In this document: piece by piece, positions 49,185 through 61,215 of the stretch
Layout of the letters: the number at the start of each line of letters is the position of its first letter
Numbering within the stretch: position 1 is the stretch's first letter
From: Zerene cesonia
Lineage: Eukaryota > Arthropoda > Insecta > Lepidoptera > Pieridae
Assembly: GCF_012273895.1 (NCBI RefSeq)
Contig: NC_052108.1
Coordinates: 2,356,001 to 2,420,000, forward strand
DNA length: 64,000 nucleotides
Reading direction: 5' to 3'
Notes under the pieces: model-generated
Database searches by the model: none
What the model was told of the DNA's origin: nothing
The model's input: the letters and a program-made list of their open reading frames with translations, nothing else
Translations under genes and position numbers: made by a program

Positions 49185-49375
49185 CGTATCCCCCGACTGC
49201 AGCCGCATTGTTCTGACGTGGGTTCGCAATTGAATCCCGGCCTCTCCCGGGAGACAGGCCGTTGCGGATCAATCATGGAAATACTATCTGTCAGTTCTGA
49301 ATTAAACCCAGGTTGGCTTTGCAATCTGTGTCTTTGGGAAACTTCTGTAGTACCATACATACTAGTAGAATAGAT
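49185..49375. repeat. Possible SINE-like repeat
   Basis: The GC-rich text 'gtgggttcgcaattgaatcc' and 'cggcctctcccgggagacag' resembles a tRNA-type B box region of a short retroposon. Both strands carry short open frames here, which I read as repeat shadows. No second copy lies in the window, so the call is tentative. Confidence 0.3.
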
Positions 49376-50705
49376 TAAATTGTACAAAAATACACAGGTA
49401 AACCTTTTTAGAAGAGATTTTTGAATTTTTATTGCAATTTACAGTATTTAACGTTTTTCTTTACTTGTATGGAATTAAAAGAGTTCAAATAGTAATAAAT
49501 AAAAATCACATTAACTCCAAGCTCACGTTATTTTGATATCTAGGTATGCACAAACTGTTTTCTCGCCGAATCAACTTATACGTCAGGAAAAAACAATAAA
49601 TCTTTTGTGTTCAAATTTCCGGGTAAATAAGTGCTATAATCGGGTCGAAGAAGGTGCACCGAGAATAGGGTCAGTTTCTTCCCTAGGGAAGTGATCGGCC
49701 CTCACGTCTACAGACTGACATTTTCCTTCTACTTGTTATCTGCAATAATATTTACTTGCGTTATTTCATGTGCGTTTGTCGACCATATAAATTCAATTTA
49801 TCACGTGCGTTAGCTTGAGGAAAATAATTAAGTTTATAAAAAAAGAAAATATTTCATAGCTCGACGCAATTCGTTTGATGTTTAACTTATTAAAATTATT
49901 ATATTAATAGTTAATAGAGTGATCCAGATGTAATAAAGTCCAAATTTTTTTCAGAGTGAAAGTTATAAGTCAGTGGGTTTTTTTTTGTCCTAGACATTTT
50001 TTACTGATATTGCTATTGTAAGGCAAAGAAACCAGTGAGAAAATCAAGACGTATCTCTCAATAAGAATTGTTAAGATCATCTGTCACGTATCTCACTATT
50101 ATACTCGATAGAACATGGAATGTCACTTGAAAGATAGTAATATATCGTTTTAAAAGGCTTTGCAGTAAAAGTAAAAGTTCCATCTTTTATTAAGGTTTTG
50201 TATTGATAAAGAGTTTTTTTTTAATTTCATTTGATTTTAACGTCTTTCATTACTGACGATAATAGATAAGAAAAACGTAATTTCATTTAAATAATTAAAC
50301 ATTACACAATAACAAATATTGTAATTGGATGTGATTACTTGTATCCAATCTTCGTATAATGACTATGATGACGATTAAGTTTAACAAATTCTTAGTAATT
50401 ATGATAATATTATATCCCATTTTCCCAACAAACCAGTTTCGAATTATCGGAGTGCAAATAAAAGCTGCAAAATCGTTGATTCGCTGAGGACGTGTGGCGG
50501 GAACAGTTTGTCGGCTCTCAGACAGCTCGAGTGCTGCAATTGTTGATATTTAACACCTCCATATTACGCTGCTTCATATTCTAATCCAATTCCTTACGTG
50601 TTATAATGCTTTTATTTGTGTCTACTGAATTTATTAATGCCATTGGATGATTGATTTCATTATTACTTTTTTTTTAATTGTTGAATGATTTACAACCTTA
50701 CCTTG
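49376..50705. other. Gene-free stretch
   Basis: AT-rich and unique. 50440-50560 is a mixed-composition island ('gaggacgtgtggcgggaaca') without repeat or frame evidence. Confidence 0.3.
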
Positions 50706-50946
50706 CTAATACGAGTATTATAAATGCGAAAGTAGCTCTGTCTGTCTGTCCGTTTATCTGTCTGTGTTTTTGCTTATCTGTCTCTTCTTGACACGTAAAC
50801 CACTGAACCGATTTGGGTGAATTAGGTACAGAAATAATTTGAGATCCGAGAAGTAACAAAATTTGGTTTATCTCGGAAATCCCACGGGAACAAGAACTAT
50901 GCCAGTGAAACTGGGGATCTCCTTCAATGACTAGAGATGGAGGCAA
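50706..50946 (+). mobile_element. Helitron-like element, (TCTG) variant
   Basis: The head 'acgagtattataaatgcgaa' is followed by 'ctctgtctgtctgtccgttt', then 'ccactgaaccgatttgggtg' and 'atcccacgggaacaagaact'. The same head with CTGT repeats appears inverted at 60680-60752. The 3' end is decayed. Confidence 0.55.
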
Positions 50947-52367
50947 GTTATTTATATGAATTATTAAATTTAATCAAAGTTGCTTTAACATTGTCATTTG
51001 CTTACATCTCTGCATCTGGATTACTGAATTGAAAAGATATGAGATAAATAAAAGAAAGGACTGTGAAGGGTAAGGAAAAGTGTACGGGCCCCAGGGAAAA
51101 ACATGCATTTGCATCCTATTTCACGCGGATATCATGTAACTAGTTCTTTGATTCGTTGATTAATTCGTACCAGAACATGCTTGATTCCCACAGCAAAAAA
51201 TATGTGGATTCTTCGTGAATTTTTTTGAATAAATCTGTTGTTGTAGAAGGTTTAATACAATGGTAAAATGCAATTAGCATGTAAAAATAATTTGTCTTGC
51301 GTCGCTGGTAGCGCAGCCTACGCAAGTTCAGATTTAATAGAATTAAGGTTCACTCGGTTTCTGTCAGTCGGGCTAATGAAAATGGCTGTCCAACAGAAAT
51401 GGGCTTATAACACGTATCCGGACATGACGTATGTGGTTTAAACATAAAGGCGTAAGCATAAGGGGCGAGATACGTTTTGGTAAATTGATTTTATTTTTTG
51501 AGTATGGTACAGTCGCTACGAGAAGTGGTAATTTTTTAAAAGTTTGGGATATGTTGCGTGGACTTTTAAACGTCCTACCTAACATTGCTTAACTTTTTAT
51601 TCAAACAAGAGGTGTGAAGGAAAATAAACAGTATTATAAAAAAACCTACATAAGGTTTTGCGGTATTGGAGGGCAAAAAATGCTAGTATTTCTTAAATGT
51701 ATATCATGCATTTACTTCGCGATGGGAAGAGCTTTGCATGTTCGCTGGCACTTTGGCATAAAAATATATTTTTATATTTAATATTCCTTTAACAGATTTA
51801 TCTAACAGATATTTAGATGTATACAATCAGAGAGGAGGGCTTGTTTATTATGATATCGTTAGAAAGAAATAAAATCCATTGCTAAAAATCAAAGAACGGA
51901 ATAAACAATGTTCCGAGAAATAAAACGGAGTCTCCAAGTCTGCAAGTATCCCAATTACTGATCGGAAATTGAGAACCTCTTACGTTCTCGTTTATTAATG
52001 GGTAATTTCCTTGTAATTTCAACTCTAATAGGAAAAACGTAAATATTATTACATAAAACGTTATCATGCGATGGAAGTATTTTCTACGAAAAATAGCTTT
52101 TATTATGGTAAATAGAGCATATGAGTAGGTAAATATTTAATCGTGAGACATTAAATGATTAAATATAAATCTTAAAATAGAGTAGTGGCACCTCAGTGGT
52201 TAAAAAGTTAAAGCCAAACGAATAAATTTTAACAATTTATACAATTTCAAATGATGGTTCTTCTATTTATCTGTACATTATACACATAACCTCTGTTCGA
52301 AACGAGAAATGAAAACATGGCCAGAAAACCCATATGTCCAAAAAAAAAAGTTATAGGGATTACCTAT
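50947..52367. other. Gene-free stretch with repeat scraps
   Basis: A decayed piece of the retroposon-tail family is possible at 51035-51125. No gene recognised. Confidence 0.3.
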
Positions 52368-52443
52368 AGTCTGATCCTTCATAGGAGGCCTGTGTCCCTG
52401 CAGTGGGAATATAACAGATATATGAGCTAATGGTGATGATTAT
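52368..52443 (+). mobile_element. SINE-like tail fragment
   Basis: 'tcataggaggcctgtgtccc' 'tgcagtgggaatat' ending 'atgagctaatggtgatgatt': the inverse of the 48262 copy, keeping a short (GAT)-like tail. Confidence 0.6.
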
Positions 52444-52914
52444 GAACAATAAAATACAAATTATTTAAATAAAAAGCCGATATCAAAGGCAATAAATACA
52501 AACCACAAAATGTAGTGCTACCAACATAAAATGTTGGCGGGAAGTTCTAAGAAGATCAACATAGGTGAATCATGGTGAATAAAACTTGTAAAACATTTAA
52601 CGTGGTTGCACCAGGATAATAGACGCTGTGAATTGATGCGAAGGAAAATATTTTACTTACATGTTAAAATGTGTAAAATATTGCGATATTTCTATTATTC
52701 AGTTATCCTTCACACGTCGCTGTTGCTTTTAAATAAAGCATATAACTCTTTCAGATTTGCTAATGTATTGTTTATAACGCAGAATCAGATAAAAATATTT
52801 CTAATAGTTAAAATATAGAAAGGTTTATATACCGTCAACAAATAAACAAGCCATCATACCAAAACACATCAATCATGCAATATAATCAAAACAATCTATG
52901 AAATATATTATATA
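52444..52914. other. Gene-free flank of the Helitron
   Basis: AT-rich, no gene. Ends in TATA with T-equivalent position 52914 directly next to the Helitron CTAG end. Confidence 0.4.
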
Positions 52915-53035
52915 CTAGCTTCCGCCCGCGGCTTCGCCCGCGTGAAATTAGTTTTTGTCAATCCTGGTCCTTTATGTCTAAGAGACTCTTACAGGGGCCA
53001 GCCTCACGTTGTGTACAAAAATATTTTTAAATGAC

Positions 53036-56000
53036 CTAATTTAAAACATTTTTGTACACAACGTTTGCTGTTTTGTTATCATTTGTTAAAATGTGGAGAT
53101 TGTTTGGACTCGACACTCGCGAGCAGGCCACGTACAGTTGTCCATGCGAAAAACAGTTTTTCTCTAAATGGACACCTGCTACTTTAAGTGTTTGCCCTTG
53201 CGCTTTGTTAATGGTCATTGCGAAGGCTGGTTTGAGGGGAAACTGGATTCTTTTAAACTGAAACGGTAAATCTGTAGGGATCATGGGTATGCGTGGAATC
53301 AAAACTTCTTCATCTTTAGCTATACCTGTCATTATAATTGCTCCAATAATATTGCGTCCTAGCTGCGTAATTTGCAATCGAGTCCCGTTGCATAGTCTCG
53401 GCGCTTCGAGATTTCTCATAAATAAAACTGGAACCCCAACTTTCAGTCTCAGCTTATGAGACGGCACTCCTGACAGCTTTAAAGAGTTTAGAAACTCGGT
53501 AGGATAAGACGTCACCTGTTCACTGTCCATGACAATATCTACTGACAAATATTCGACNNNNNNNNNNNNNNNNNNNNNNNNNNNNNNNNNNNNNNNNNNN
53601 NNNNNNNNNNNNNNNNNNNNNNNNNNNNNNNNNNNNNNNNNNNNNNNNNNNNNNNNNNNNNNNNNNNNNNNNNNNNNNNNNNNNNNNNNNNNNNNNNNNN
53701 NNNNNNNNNNNNNNNNNNNNNNNNNNNNNNNNNNNNNNNNNNNNNNNNNNNNNNNNNNNNNNNNNNNNNNNNNNNNNNNNNNNNNNNNNNNNNNNNNNNN
53801 NNNNNNNNNNNNNNNNNNNNNNNNNNNNNNNNNNNNNNNNNNNNNNNNNNNNNNNNNNNNNNNNNNNNNNNNNNNNNNNNNNNNNNNNNNNNNNNNNNNN
53901 NNNNNNNNNNNNNNNNNNNNNNNNNNNNNNNNNNNNNNNNNNNNNNNNNNNNNNNNNNNNNNNNNNNNNNNNNNNNNNNNNNNNNNNNNNNNNNNNNNNN
54001 NNNNNNNNNNNNNNNNNNNNNNNNNNNNNNNNNNNNNNNNNNNNNNNNNNNNNNNNNNNNNNNNNNNNNNNNNNNNNNNNNNNNNNNNNNNNNNNNNNNN
54101 NNNNNNNNNNNNNNNNNNNNNNNNNNNNNNNNNNNNNNNNNNNNNNNNNNNNNNNNNNNNNNNNNNNNNNNNNNNNNNNNNNNNNNNNNNNNNNNNNNNN
54201 NNNNNNNNNNNNNNNNNNNNNNNNNNNNNNNNNNNNNNNNNNNNNNNNNNNNNNNNNNNNNNNNNNNNNNNNNNNNNNNNNNNNNNNNNNNNNNNNNNNN
54301 NNNNNNNNNNNNNNNNNNNNNNNNNNNNNNNNNNNNNNNNNNNNNNNNNNNNNNNNNNNNNNNNNNNNNNNNNNNNNNNNNNNNNNNNNNNNNNNNNNNN
54401 NNNNNNNNNNNNNNNNNNNNNNNNNNNNNNNNNNNNNNNNNNNNNNNNNNNNNNNNNNNNNNNNNNNNNNNNNNNNNNNNNNNNNNNNNNNNNNNNNNNN
54501 NNNNNNNNNNNNNNNNNNNNNNNNNNNNNNNNNNNNNNNNNNNNNNNNNNNNNNNNNGCTATTCCTTTGTCTTTGCGAATTTGGGCTAAAAGTAAATTTA
54601 ATAAAAAAGTTTTTCCAGTGCCTCCTGGCGCATCTAAGAAAAACAATCCACCCTCACCATTATAGATTCTTTGCACAACAATATCAAAGACTAATTTTTG
54701 TTCCGTGTTTAATCGAGGAACTGACTCTGATATTTGTTGCTGTAAAGAAGAGACATTGTAGTCCAGTTCTCTTATTAAATCACCACTGACTTCTCCGATT
54801 CTTTGTGGCCGGTTCATTCCAAAATCTGATAATGTCTTCCCAGATATAGCCATCACTTGGTCTTCAATCTTAGTTAGCGCCTCGTTATATACTAAATCAT
54901 TATATGTGATATTGGGATTATTTTGTTGTAGTCTGTGCAAAATATCGTCAGACATATCATTTTGGTACTTTTCCCATAATATCTGAGGATTTGAAAGACC
55001 ACACGTCGCTATGAGAATGGCAAAAAGATCTCTCACCTTAGCTGCTGATCTACATTGTGCTGCCTCTTCTAATGTCGAGTCCCAATGATTGTCATTCTCT
55101 AACAANNNNNNNNNNNNNNNNNNNNNNNNNNNNNNNNNNNNNNNNNNNNNNNNNNNNNNNNNNNNNNNNNNNNNNNNNNNNNNNNNNNNNNNNNNNNNNN
55201 NNNNNNNNNNNNNNNNNNNNNNNNNNNNNNNNNNNNNNNNNNNNNNNNNNNNNNNNNNNNNTGTAATACCGAGGTACTTGAACGTACAAAAGTGTTTTTG
55301 CAAATTCATCTGATCTGCAAAGGTCAAAAAAGGCGGTCAAAGTGGTTTTTGGTGGTGTTGTCACTCGCTGGTGAAAATTATTTTCATTAAAATAAATTCG
55401 TTCACCATTCTCTAGATGCACACTGAGGTGCGTAACAGTAGGATGCCTTTCATGCAAAGGAAACCCTAACAGGCGCCATACAGCTTCGTTGCTGCTGACA
55501 TAGCGACCAGACTGAAACGTTTGTACTTCGTCTACTGGGTTTGAGGACTCTGAGCTTCTGAAATTAAAAATAGCTTGATCGCTGCCTTTATTAATATATT
55601 TGCATATGTATTTGATNNNNNNNNNNNNNNNNNNNNNNNNNNNNNNNNNNNNNNNNNNNNNNNNNNNNNNNNNNNNNNNNNNNNNNNNNNNNNNNNNNNN
55701 NNNNNNNNNNNNNNNNNNNNNNNNNNNNNNACAGATGCCGTCCGGCCTCCGTCTTCTGGTGCTCTTCTACGATACATCGGGTAGCCGTTCTCATTATGGA
55801 GAGTCTCTTTCAGTAGGTTGCGAGGAAATTTTTTTGTACATTTACGGTCTTTCATGCACGGGCACTGAGGGTTTTCAGCCCCGCATGGACCATGGATCAT
55901 GTTTTTCATAACAATATCATAAAGTGCCTTGTCATTGTTAGGATCTGGTATTTCAGCGCTTATAATTTTATCGATTTGGTCAGGTCGCAATTTATCTTTT

Positions 56001-57355
56001 AACCAAAGCAAAATGTGGGCATGTGNNNNNNNNNNNNNNNNNNNNNNNNNNNNNNNNNNNNNNNNNNNNNNNNNNNNNNNNNNNNNNNNNNNNNNNNNNN
56101 NNNNNNNNNNNNNNNNNNNNNNNNNNNNNNNNNNNNNNNNNNNNNNNNNNNNNNNNNNNNNNNNNNNNNNNNNNNNNNNNNNNNNNNNNNNNNNNNNNNN
56201 NNNNNNNNNNNNNNNNTTACAAATAAATCAGGTCGACCATACGTACGCACATAGGCAAATGCGTCTTGAGTATACTCGTGTAAGTATCGGGGACTGTTCA
56301 CAAACGAAGAGGGCAGAATCACCATTTTACCTATATTATTAGGGTTCACGTTGGCATCATTCGATACAGCATCTTGGAGATGANNNNNNNNNNNNNNNNN
56401 NCGCGTATCATCATATGATAGGCATAAAAGTCCATGCTCGATACTTTTTTGTTGGGCAAGGGGAGCTTGGTTACTGGATTGACTTGTGGAATTTGAAAAT
56501 GGTACCCCTCTTGCCCCTTGCTAAACATAAGCGGGTATTGTAATGCGTCATAAAACTTGTGTGTGTCCGGCACCCTGGTCAATGTATTGTCACGGGTTTG
56601 TAAAACAATATCACGCGATGCGAACTGTTCACCACACACCATGGCGGCGACTTCGTTTATTAAGGGTGCATTATAACGTCTTTCATGTTCCCCGCTTGGC
56701 GTACGATCTGGGTGTATTACTAATTTGTAATTTTCCCCTGGCATTCTTTCTAAGGCTGTTTTGAAGGTGTTAATGAGGTTATTATGTTCGTGCAACATTC
56801 TTTGAATTTTTAAAACAATGTCCCTCTCAACTCCTTCAATATTTTGACATCTGCGGTCAACCTCGCTGTTTTCGTCTCCCATAAAATAAGTCTGTAGAAA
56901 TTTTGGTTGATCATTGTTTGTGGGAAGCAAAGAACCAATCCTATGATAAACTTGCCCTTGTACCGTAAATGTGGGTGAGAATCCAGGCATGATGACCTCA
57001 TTACCCACACCAAATGATGTCATCTGAAAGCAAGAATTGTACTTTCTTATTCTGTTTAAAAATCGCCGAGATTCATTGCTGTCATATAGAAGTAAGGATT
57101 TGAGTGGCTCCTCGGGGTCACCAAGCGTTGGTACTGATACTTTGCCTCCNNNNNNNNNNTCCCACGTATTCATCGTAAACGTACGTCTCCTTTCTGCTTG
57201 CCGCTCGGAATTAATTAAACGTCGTCTACGTGTTTCTTCGGAGGTCTCTGCGGCTATGTACGAAGCTTGACGCTCAGCATCTAAGATTTGGCGAGCTTGG
57301 GTCTGCTGAGAAGTCTCAGCAGCTCTTTGAGCCGCGTGACGCTCGGCATCAATGA
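53036..57355 (-). CDS. Helitron RepHel transposase (HUH nuclease + helicase)
   Basis: Helitron transposase nicks and transfers single strands during rolling-circle transposition. From the N-terminus: Arg/Gln/Glu-rich repeats (DAERHAAQRAAETSQQTQAR, 57174-57355); the Helitron-like N domain (56402-57149, FQMTSFGVG to VSSMDFYAYHMMIR); KMVILPSSFVNSPRYLHEYT; the HUH motif as HAH (56015-56023) before ILLWLKDKLRPDQIDKI; the two-tyrosine motif YICKYINK (55587-55610); then a PIF1-type helicase with Walker A GGTGKT (54608-54625), LRLKVGVPVLFMRNLEAPRL, FAMTINKAQGQTL and LYVACSRV, stopping at 53036. Every sequenced segment is free of stops. The segments lie in different frames across gaps, which may reflect wrong gap sizes; about 40 residues appear missing at the 18-N gap at 56384. 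No endonuclease fusion seen. Confidence 0.9.
53558..54557. other. Assembly gap, 1000 N, inside the helicase
   Basis: Exactly 1000 N. Hides the middle of the helicase domain between Walker A and the C-terminal motifs. Confidence 0.99.
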
Positions 57356-58355
57356 NNNNNNNNNNNNNNNNNNNNNNNNNNNNNNNNNNNNNNNNNNNNN
57401 NNNNNNNNNNNNNNNNNNNNNNNNNNNNNNNNNNNNNNNNNNNNNNNNNNNNNNNNNNNNNNNNNNNNNNNNNNNNNNNNNNNNNNNNNNNNNNNNNNNN
57501 NNNNNNNNNNNNNNNNNNNNNNNNNNNNNNNNNNNNNNNNNNNNNNNNNNNNNNNNNNNNNNNNNNNNNNNNNNNNNNNNNNNNNNNNNNNNNNNNNNNN
57601 NNNNNNNNNNNNNNNNNNNNNNNNNNNNNNNNNNNNNNNNNNNNNNNNNNNNNNNNNNNNNNNNNNNNNNNNNNNNNNNNNNNNNNNNNNNNNNNNNNNN
57701 NNNNNNNNNNNNNNNNNNNNNNNNNNNNNNNNNNNNNNNNNNNNNNNNNNNNNNNNNNNNNNNNNNNNNNNNNNNNNNNNNNNNNNNNNNNNNNNNNNNN
57801 NNNNNNNNNNNNNNNNNNNNNNNNNNNNNNNNNNNNNNNNNNNNNNNNNNNNNNNNNNNNNNNNNNNNNNNNNNNNNNNNNNNNNNNNNNNNNNNNNNNN
57901 NNNNNNNNNNNNNNNNNNNNNNNNNNNNNNNNNNNNNNNNNNNNNNNNNNNNNNNNNNNNNNNNNNNNNNNNNNNNNNNNNNNNNNNNNNNNNNNNNNNN
58001 NNNNNNNNNNNNNNNNNNNNNNNNNNNNNNNNNNNNNNNNNNNNNNNNNNNNNNNNNNNNNNNNNNNNNNNNNNNNNNNNNNNNNNNNNNNNNNNNNNNN
58101 NNNNNNNNNNNNNNNNNNNNNNNNNNNNNNNNNNNNNNNNNNNNNNNNNNNNNNNNNNNNNNNNNNNNNNNNNNNNNNNNNNNNNNNNNNNNNNNNNNNN
58201 NNNNNNNNNNNNNNNNNNNNNNNNNNNNNNNNNNNNNNNNNNNNNNNNNNNNNNNNNNNNNNNNNNNNNNNNNNNNNNNNNNNNNNNNNNNNNNNNNNNN
58301 NNNNNNNNNNNNNNNNNNNNNNNNNNNNNNNNNNNNNNNNNNNNNNNNNNNNNNN
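57356..58355. other. Assembly gap, 1000 N
   Basis: Exactly 1000 N. Hides the transposase start and probably part of the Helitron 5' region. Confidence 0.99.
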
Positions 58356-58404
58356 AGCTATGGAGAGCTAGACTAGCGCACGCGCAGTAGCAACTTGAAT
58401 TCAT

Positions 58405-58924
58405 TGAAATTCGTGTAAATATAAATACTATGTTTAATTAAGATAATTGTATATTAATTATTTTTTCAACCACTTTGTATTTATATTTTGTTCATGATTT
58501 GTTTAACATCATATGTAACTAATAAATAAAACATAAAAAATTTCATATAATTTTTGCATATAGTTTTAATTACTCTCAACTTAATAGTTCCGTTTTCACT
58601 TCTATCGGCAGTCCCACGACTGCTACTGTTTTTTTCTTTTTTATATTGAAAATAACTTGTTAGTGTGTTAATTAATATATACATACATATATTTTTTTTT
58701 GTTCTGTCACACCTCCAATTTTAAAAGCCCTTCAGTCCGAATATAGTCAAGACCTTGCATCAATAATGTTTGAAGTATATATTAAACCAAAAAGTATATA
58801 AAACTATTGATACTGGGATGGACAGTTTCGATTCTTGGACATAATATACACACCGTTTCAGTTCAGTTAGACGTCATATTGATTTTATCATATTATCAAT
58901 TATTCTCTTCAAAAATATGTTAAT
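58405..58924. other. AT-rich stretch between Helitron and tandem array
   Basis: No gene. Might include the Helitron 5' end, but no clear TC terminus with a known head was found. Confidence 0.3.
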
Positions 58925-59679
58925 GCCGTACTGTATCAGATGGCCATTAAGTACCCTTAAAATTGTAGCATCACTTTCATCACTCTAAAAGATATGGTCT
59001 GCATAAATATGTACGGCATCATGTTTTCCTAATTTATCTATGTTAATACTATTTAAAACAAGGGATAAAATGTAGAAAACTGCTCTATTTCATTAAACTA
59101 TGATATTTAAACTTTTGCAATAATTTGCAAAATTTCAGTTTTTGCATTTCTCTATAATTTTTTTTAGAACGGTTTCTTTTGAACGGCAATACTATATAAC
59201 AATTGTATTTTATAATATCATGTTAAAAGAAAAGTTCCCGTACAGGATCAAATGATTTTACAGCTCTATAAATCAATAAAACGATGAAATTAAGATGATT
59301 ATTGATATACATTCAAAGAAACAATCATTTTTTGACGGCATCACTTTTAATAGTACTTTTGAGTGCTAGATAATGTTTTGGAACCGAAGCCGTACTTTTT
59401 CAAATCACCCCCTGGAGTACGGAAAGAGAGGGGATTGCAACCGTCTATTTTCTACCCTTGTCGCATGATTTTTGTACGGCGTTGCGGAATAATGGATTAG
59501 AAGCAGTATTGAAATAGTATGACGCAGATGCCGTACAAAATCAAATGACCAAATTTAGCCCGGTAATTGTCGGAAAATAAAAAATAAATGCGACTTTGTG
59601 GCGCACCATTTTTTTACGGCACTGCGCGTTTTCTTATAATTTTTAATGGATCTATCGGTGGTAAGAATGCCGTACAAAA
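58925..59679. repeat. Diverged tandem array, unit about 140 bp
   Basis: Units open with GCCGTAC (58925, 59237 as CCCGTAC, 59389, 59530, 59669) and carry an inverted GTACGGC-like motif about 84 bases on (59011, 59181 as GAACGGC, 59334 as GACGGC, 59474, 59614 as TTACGGC). Spacing is 139-141 in the right half and 150-170 in the left half, where units are more diverged. Between the motifs, 'aaaatcaaatgacc' and 'tttttgtacggc' recur. The array runs straight into the 1000-N gap at 59680, so its true length is unknown. No family recognised. Confidence 0.75.
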
Positions 59680-60679
59680 NNNNNNNNNNNNNNNNNNNNN
59701 NNNNNNNNNNNNNNNNNNNNNNNNNNNNNNNNNNNNNNNNNNNNNNNNNNNNNNNNNNNNNNNNNNNNNNNNNNNNNNNNNNNNNNNNNNNNNNNNNNNN
59801 NNNNNNNNNNNNNNNNNNNNNNNNNNNNNNNNNNNNNNNNNNNNNNNNNNNNNNNNNNNNNNNNNNNNNNNNNNNNNNNNNNNNNNNNNNNNNNNNNNNN
59901 NNNNNNNNNNNNNNNNNNNNNNNNNNNNNNNNNNNNNNNNNNNNNNNNNNNNNNNNNNNNNNNNNNNNNNNNNNNNNNNNNNNNNNNNNNNNNNNNNNNN
60001 NNNNNNNNNNNNNNNNNNNNNNNNNNNNNNNNNNNNNNNNNNNNNNNNNNNNNNNNNNNNNNNNNNNNNNNNNNNNNNNNNNNNNNNNNNNNNNNNNNNN
60101 NNNNNNNNNNNNNNNNNNNNNNNNNNNNNNNNNNNNNNNNNNNNNNNNNNNNNNNNNNNNNNNNNNNNNNNNNNNNNNNNNNNNNNNNNNNNNNNNNNNN
60201 NNNNNNNNNNNNNNNNNNNNNNNNNNNNNNNNNNNNNNNNNNNNNNNNNNNNNNNNNNNNNNNNNNNNNNNNNNNNNNNNNNNNNNNNNNNNNNNNNNNN
60301 NNNNNNNNNNNNNNNNNNNNNNNNNNNNNNNNNNNNNNNNNNNNNNNNNNNNNNNNNNNNNNNNNNNNNNNNNNNNNNNNNNNNNNNNNNNNNNNNNNNN
60401 NNNNNNNNNNNNNNNNNNNNNNNNNNNNNNNNNNNNNNNNNNNNNNNNNNNNNNNNNNNNNNNNNNNNNNNNNNNNNNNNNNNNNNNNNNNNNNNNNNNN
60501 NNNNNNNNNNNNNNNNNNNNNNNNNNNNNNNNNNNNNNNNNNNNNNNNNNNNNNNNNNNNNNNNNNNNNNNNNNNNNNNNNNNNNNNNNNNNNNNNNNNN
60601 NNNNNNNNNNNNNNNNNNNNNNNNNNNNNNNNNNNNNNNNNNNNNNNNNNNNNNNNNNNNNNNNNNNNNNNNNNNNNNN
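59680..60679. other. Assembly gap, 1000 N
   Basis: Exactly 1000 N. Probably a collapsed repeat: a tandem array enters from the left and a Helitron-like head exits on the right. Confidence 0.99.
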
Positions 60680-60752
60680 AGGTTTAAGCGGGAAAGCGTA
60701 ACAGACAGACAGACAGACAGAGTTACTTTCGCATTTATAATATTAGTTGGGA
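60680..60752 (-). mobile_element. Helitron-like 5' end, cut by the gap
   Basis: On the - strand it reads TCCCAACTAATATTATAAAT, 'gcgaaagtaactctgtctgt' and 'ctgttacgctttcccgctta', the same family as 50706-50946. The remainder lies in the gap. Confidence 0.6.
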
Positions 60753-61042
60753 TGATAGTATAAATGAATAGATAATGAGATAATAACTTAATTATAGCGA
60801 TACTTCATACTATGTGTATTTACATTAAATATTCCTTGCATTAAATTACAATGTATATAATACATATGTATATAATATATACATTGTAATTGATTGATAA
60901 GGTCTGAGTAAGTGAAACGTAGGATCATCTTAAACCTGTATCTGTCGGCACGATACAAATGCTTTAATGTGACGTTTTATTGACATAAAATATAATAATT
61001 ACTTCAGTTTTGTTATATTATATGTGTGTTCTTCTAATATTG
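60753..61042. other. AT-rich DNA with a 46-bp palindrome
   Basis: 60845-60890 is a near-perfect palindrome: ATTACAATGTATAT with ATATACATTGTAAT around an AT-rich centre. Otherwise nothing recognised. Confidence 0.5.
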
Positions 61043-61215
61043 TAAACGCGAAAGTTGTACGTATGGATGGATGTATGGAAGTTTGTTACTCTTCACGCGA
61101 ACAACACAGAAACAGTTTATGTCAACCGTATGAAATTTGGTACAGAGGTGGATTATAGTCTGTCACATCGGCTACTTTTATCCGGGTACCACGCGACGCC
61201 ACGGGTTACAGCTAG
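61043..61215 (+). mobile_element. Non-autonomous Helitron-like element
   Basis: The head 'attgtaaacgcgaaagttgt', 'gttactcttcacgcgaacaa', 'atgaaatttggtacagaggt' and the end 'gccacgggttacagCTAG' followed by T match the 48745 family with divergence. Confidence 0.65.

Larger units (their letters stand above)
52915..58404 (-). mobile_element. Autonomous Helitron (left edge defined)
   Basis: The 3' terminus is at 52915: the - strand ends CGCGG-gcgaag-CCGCG (a GC hairpin), eight bases, then CTAG and a host T, the textbook Helitron end. Its gene occupies 53036-57355 on the - strand. The 5' end (expected TC next to a host A) is not identified, because a 1000-N gap at 57356-58355 hides most of the region; 58404 is a guess. 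Six N gaps inside the element are typical of assembly failure in a high-copy repeat. Confidence 0.85.
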
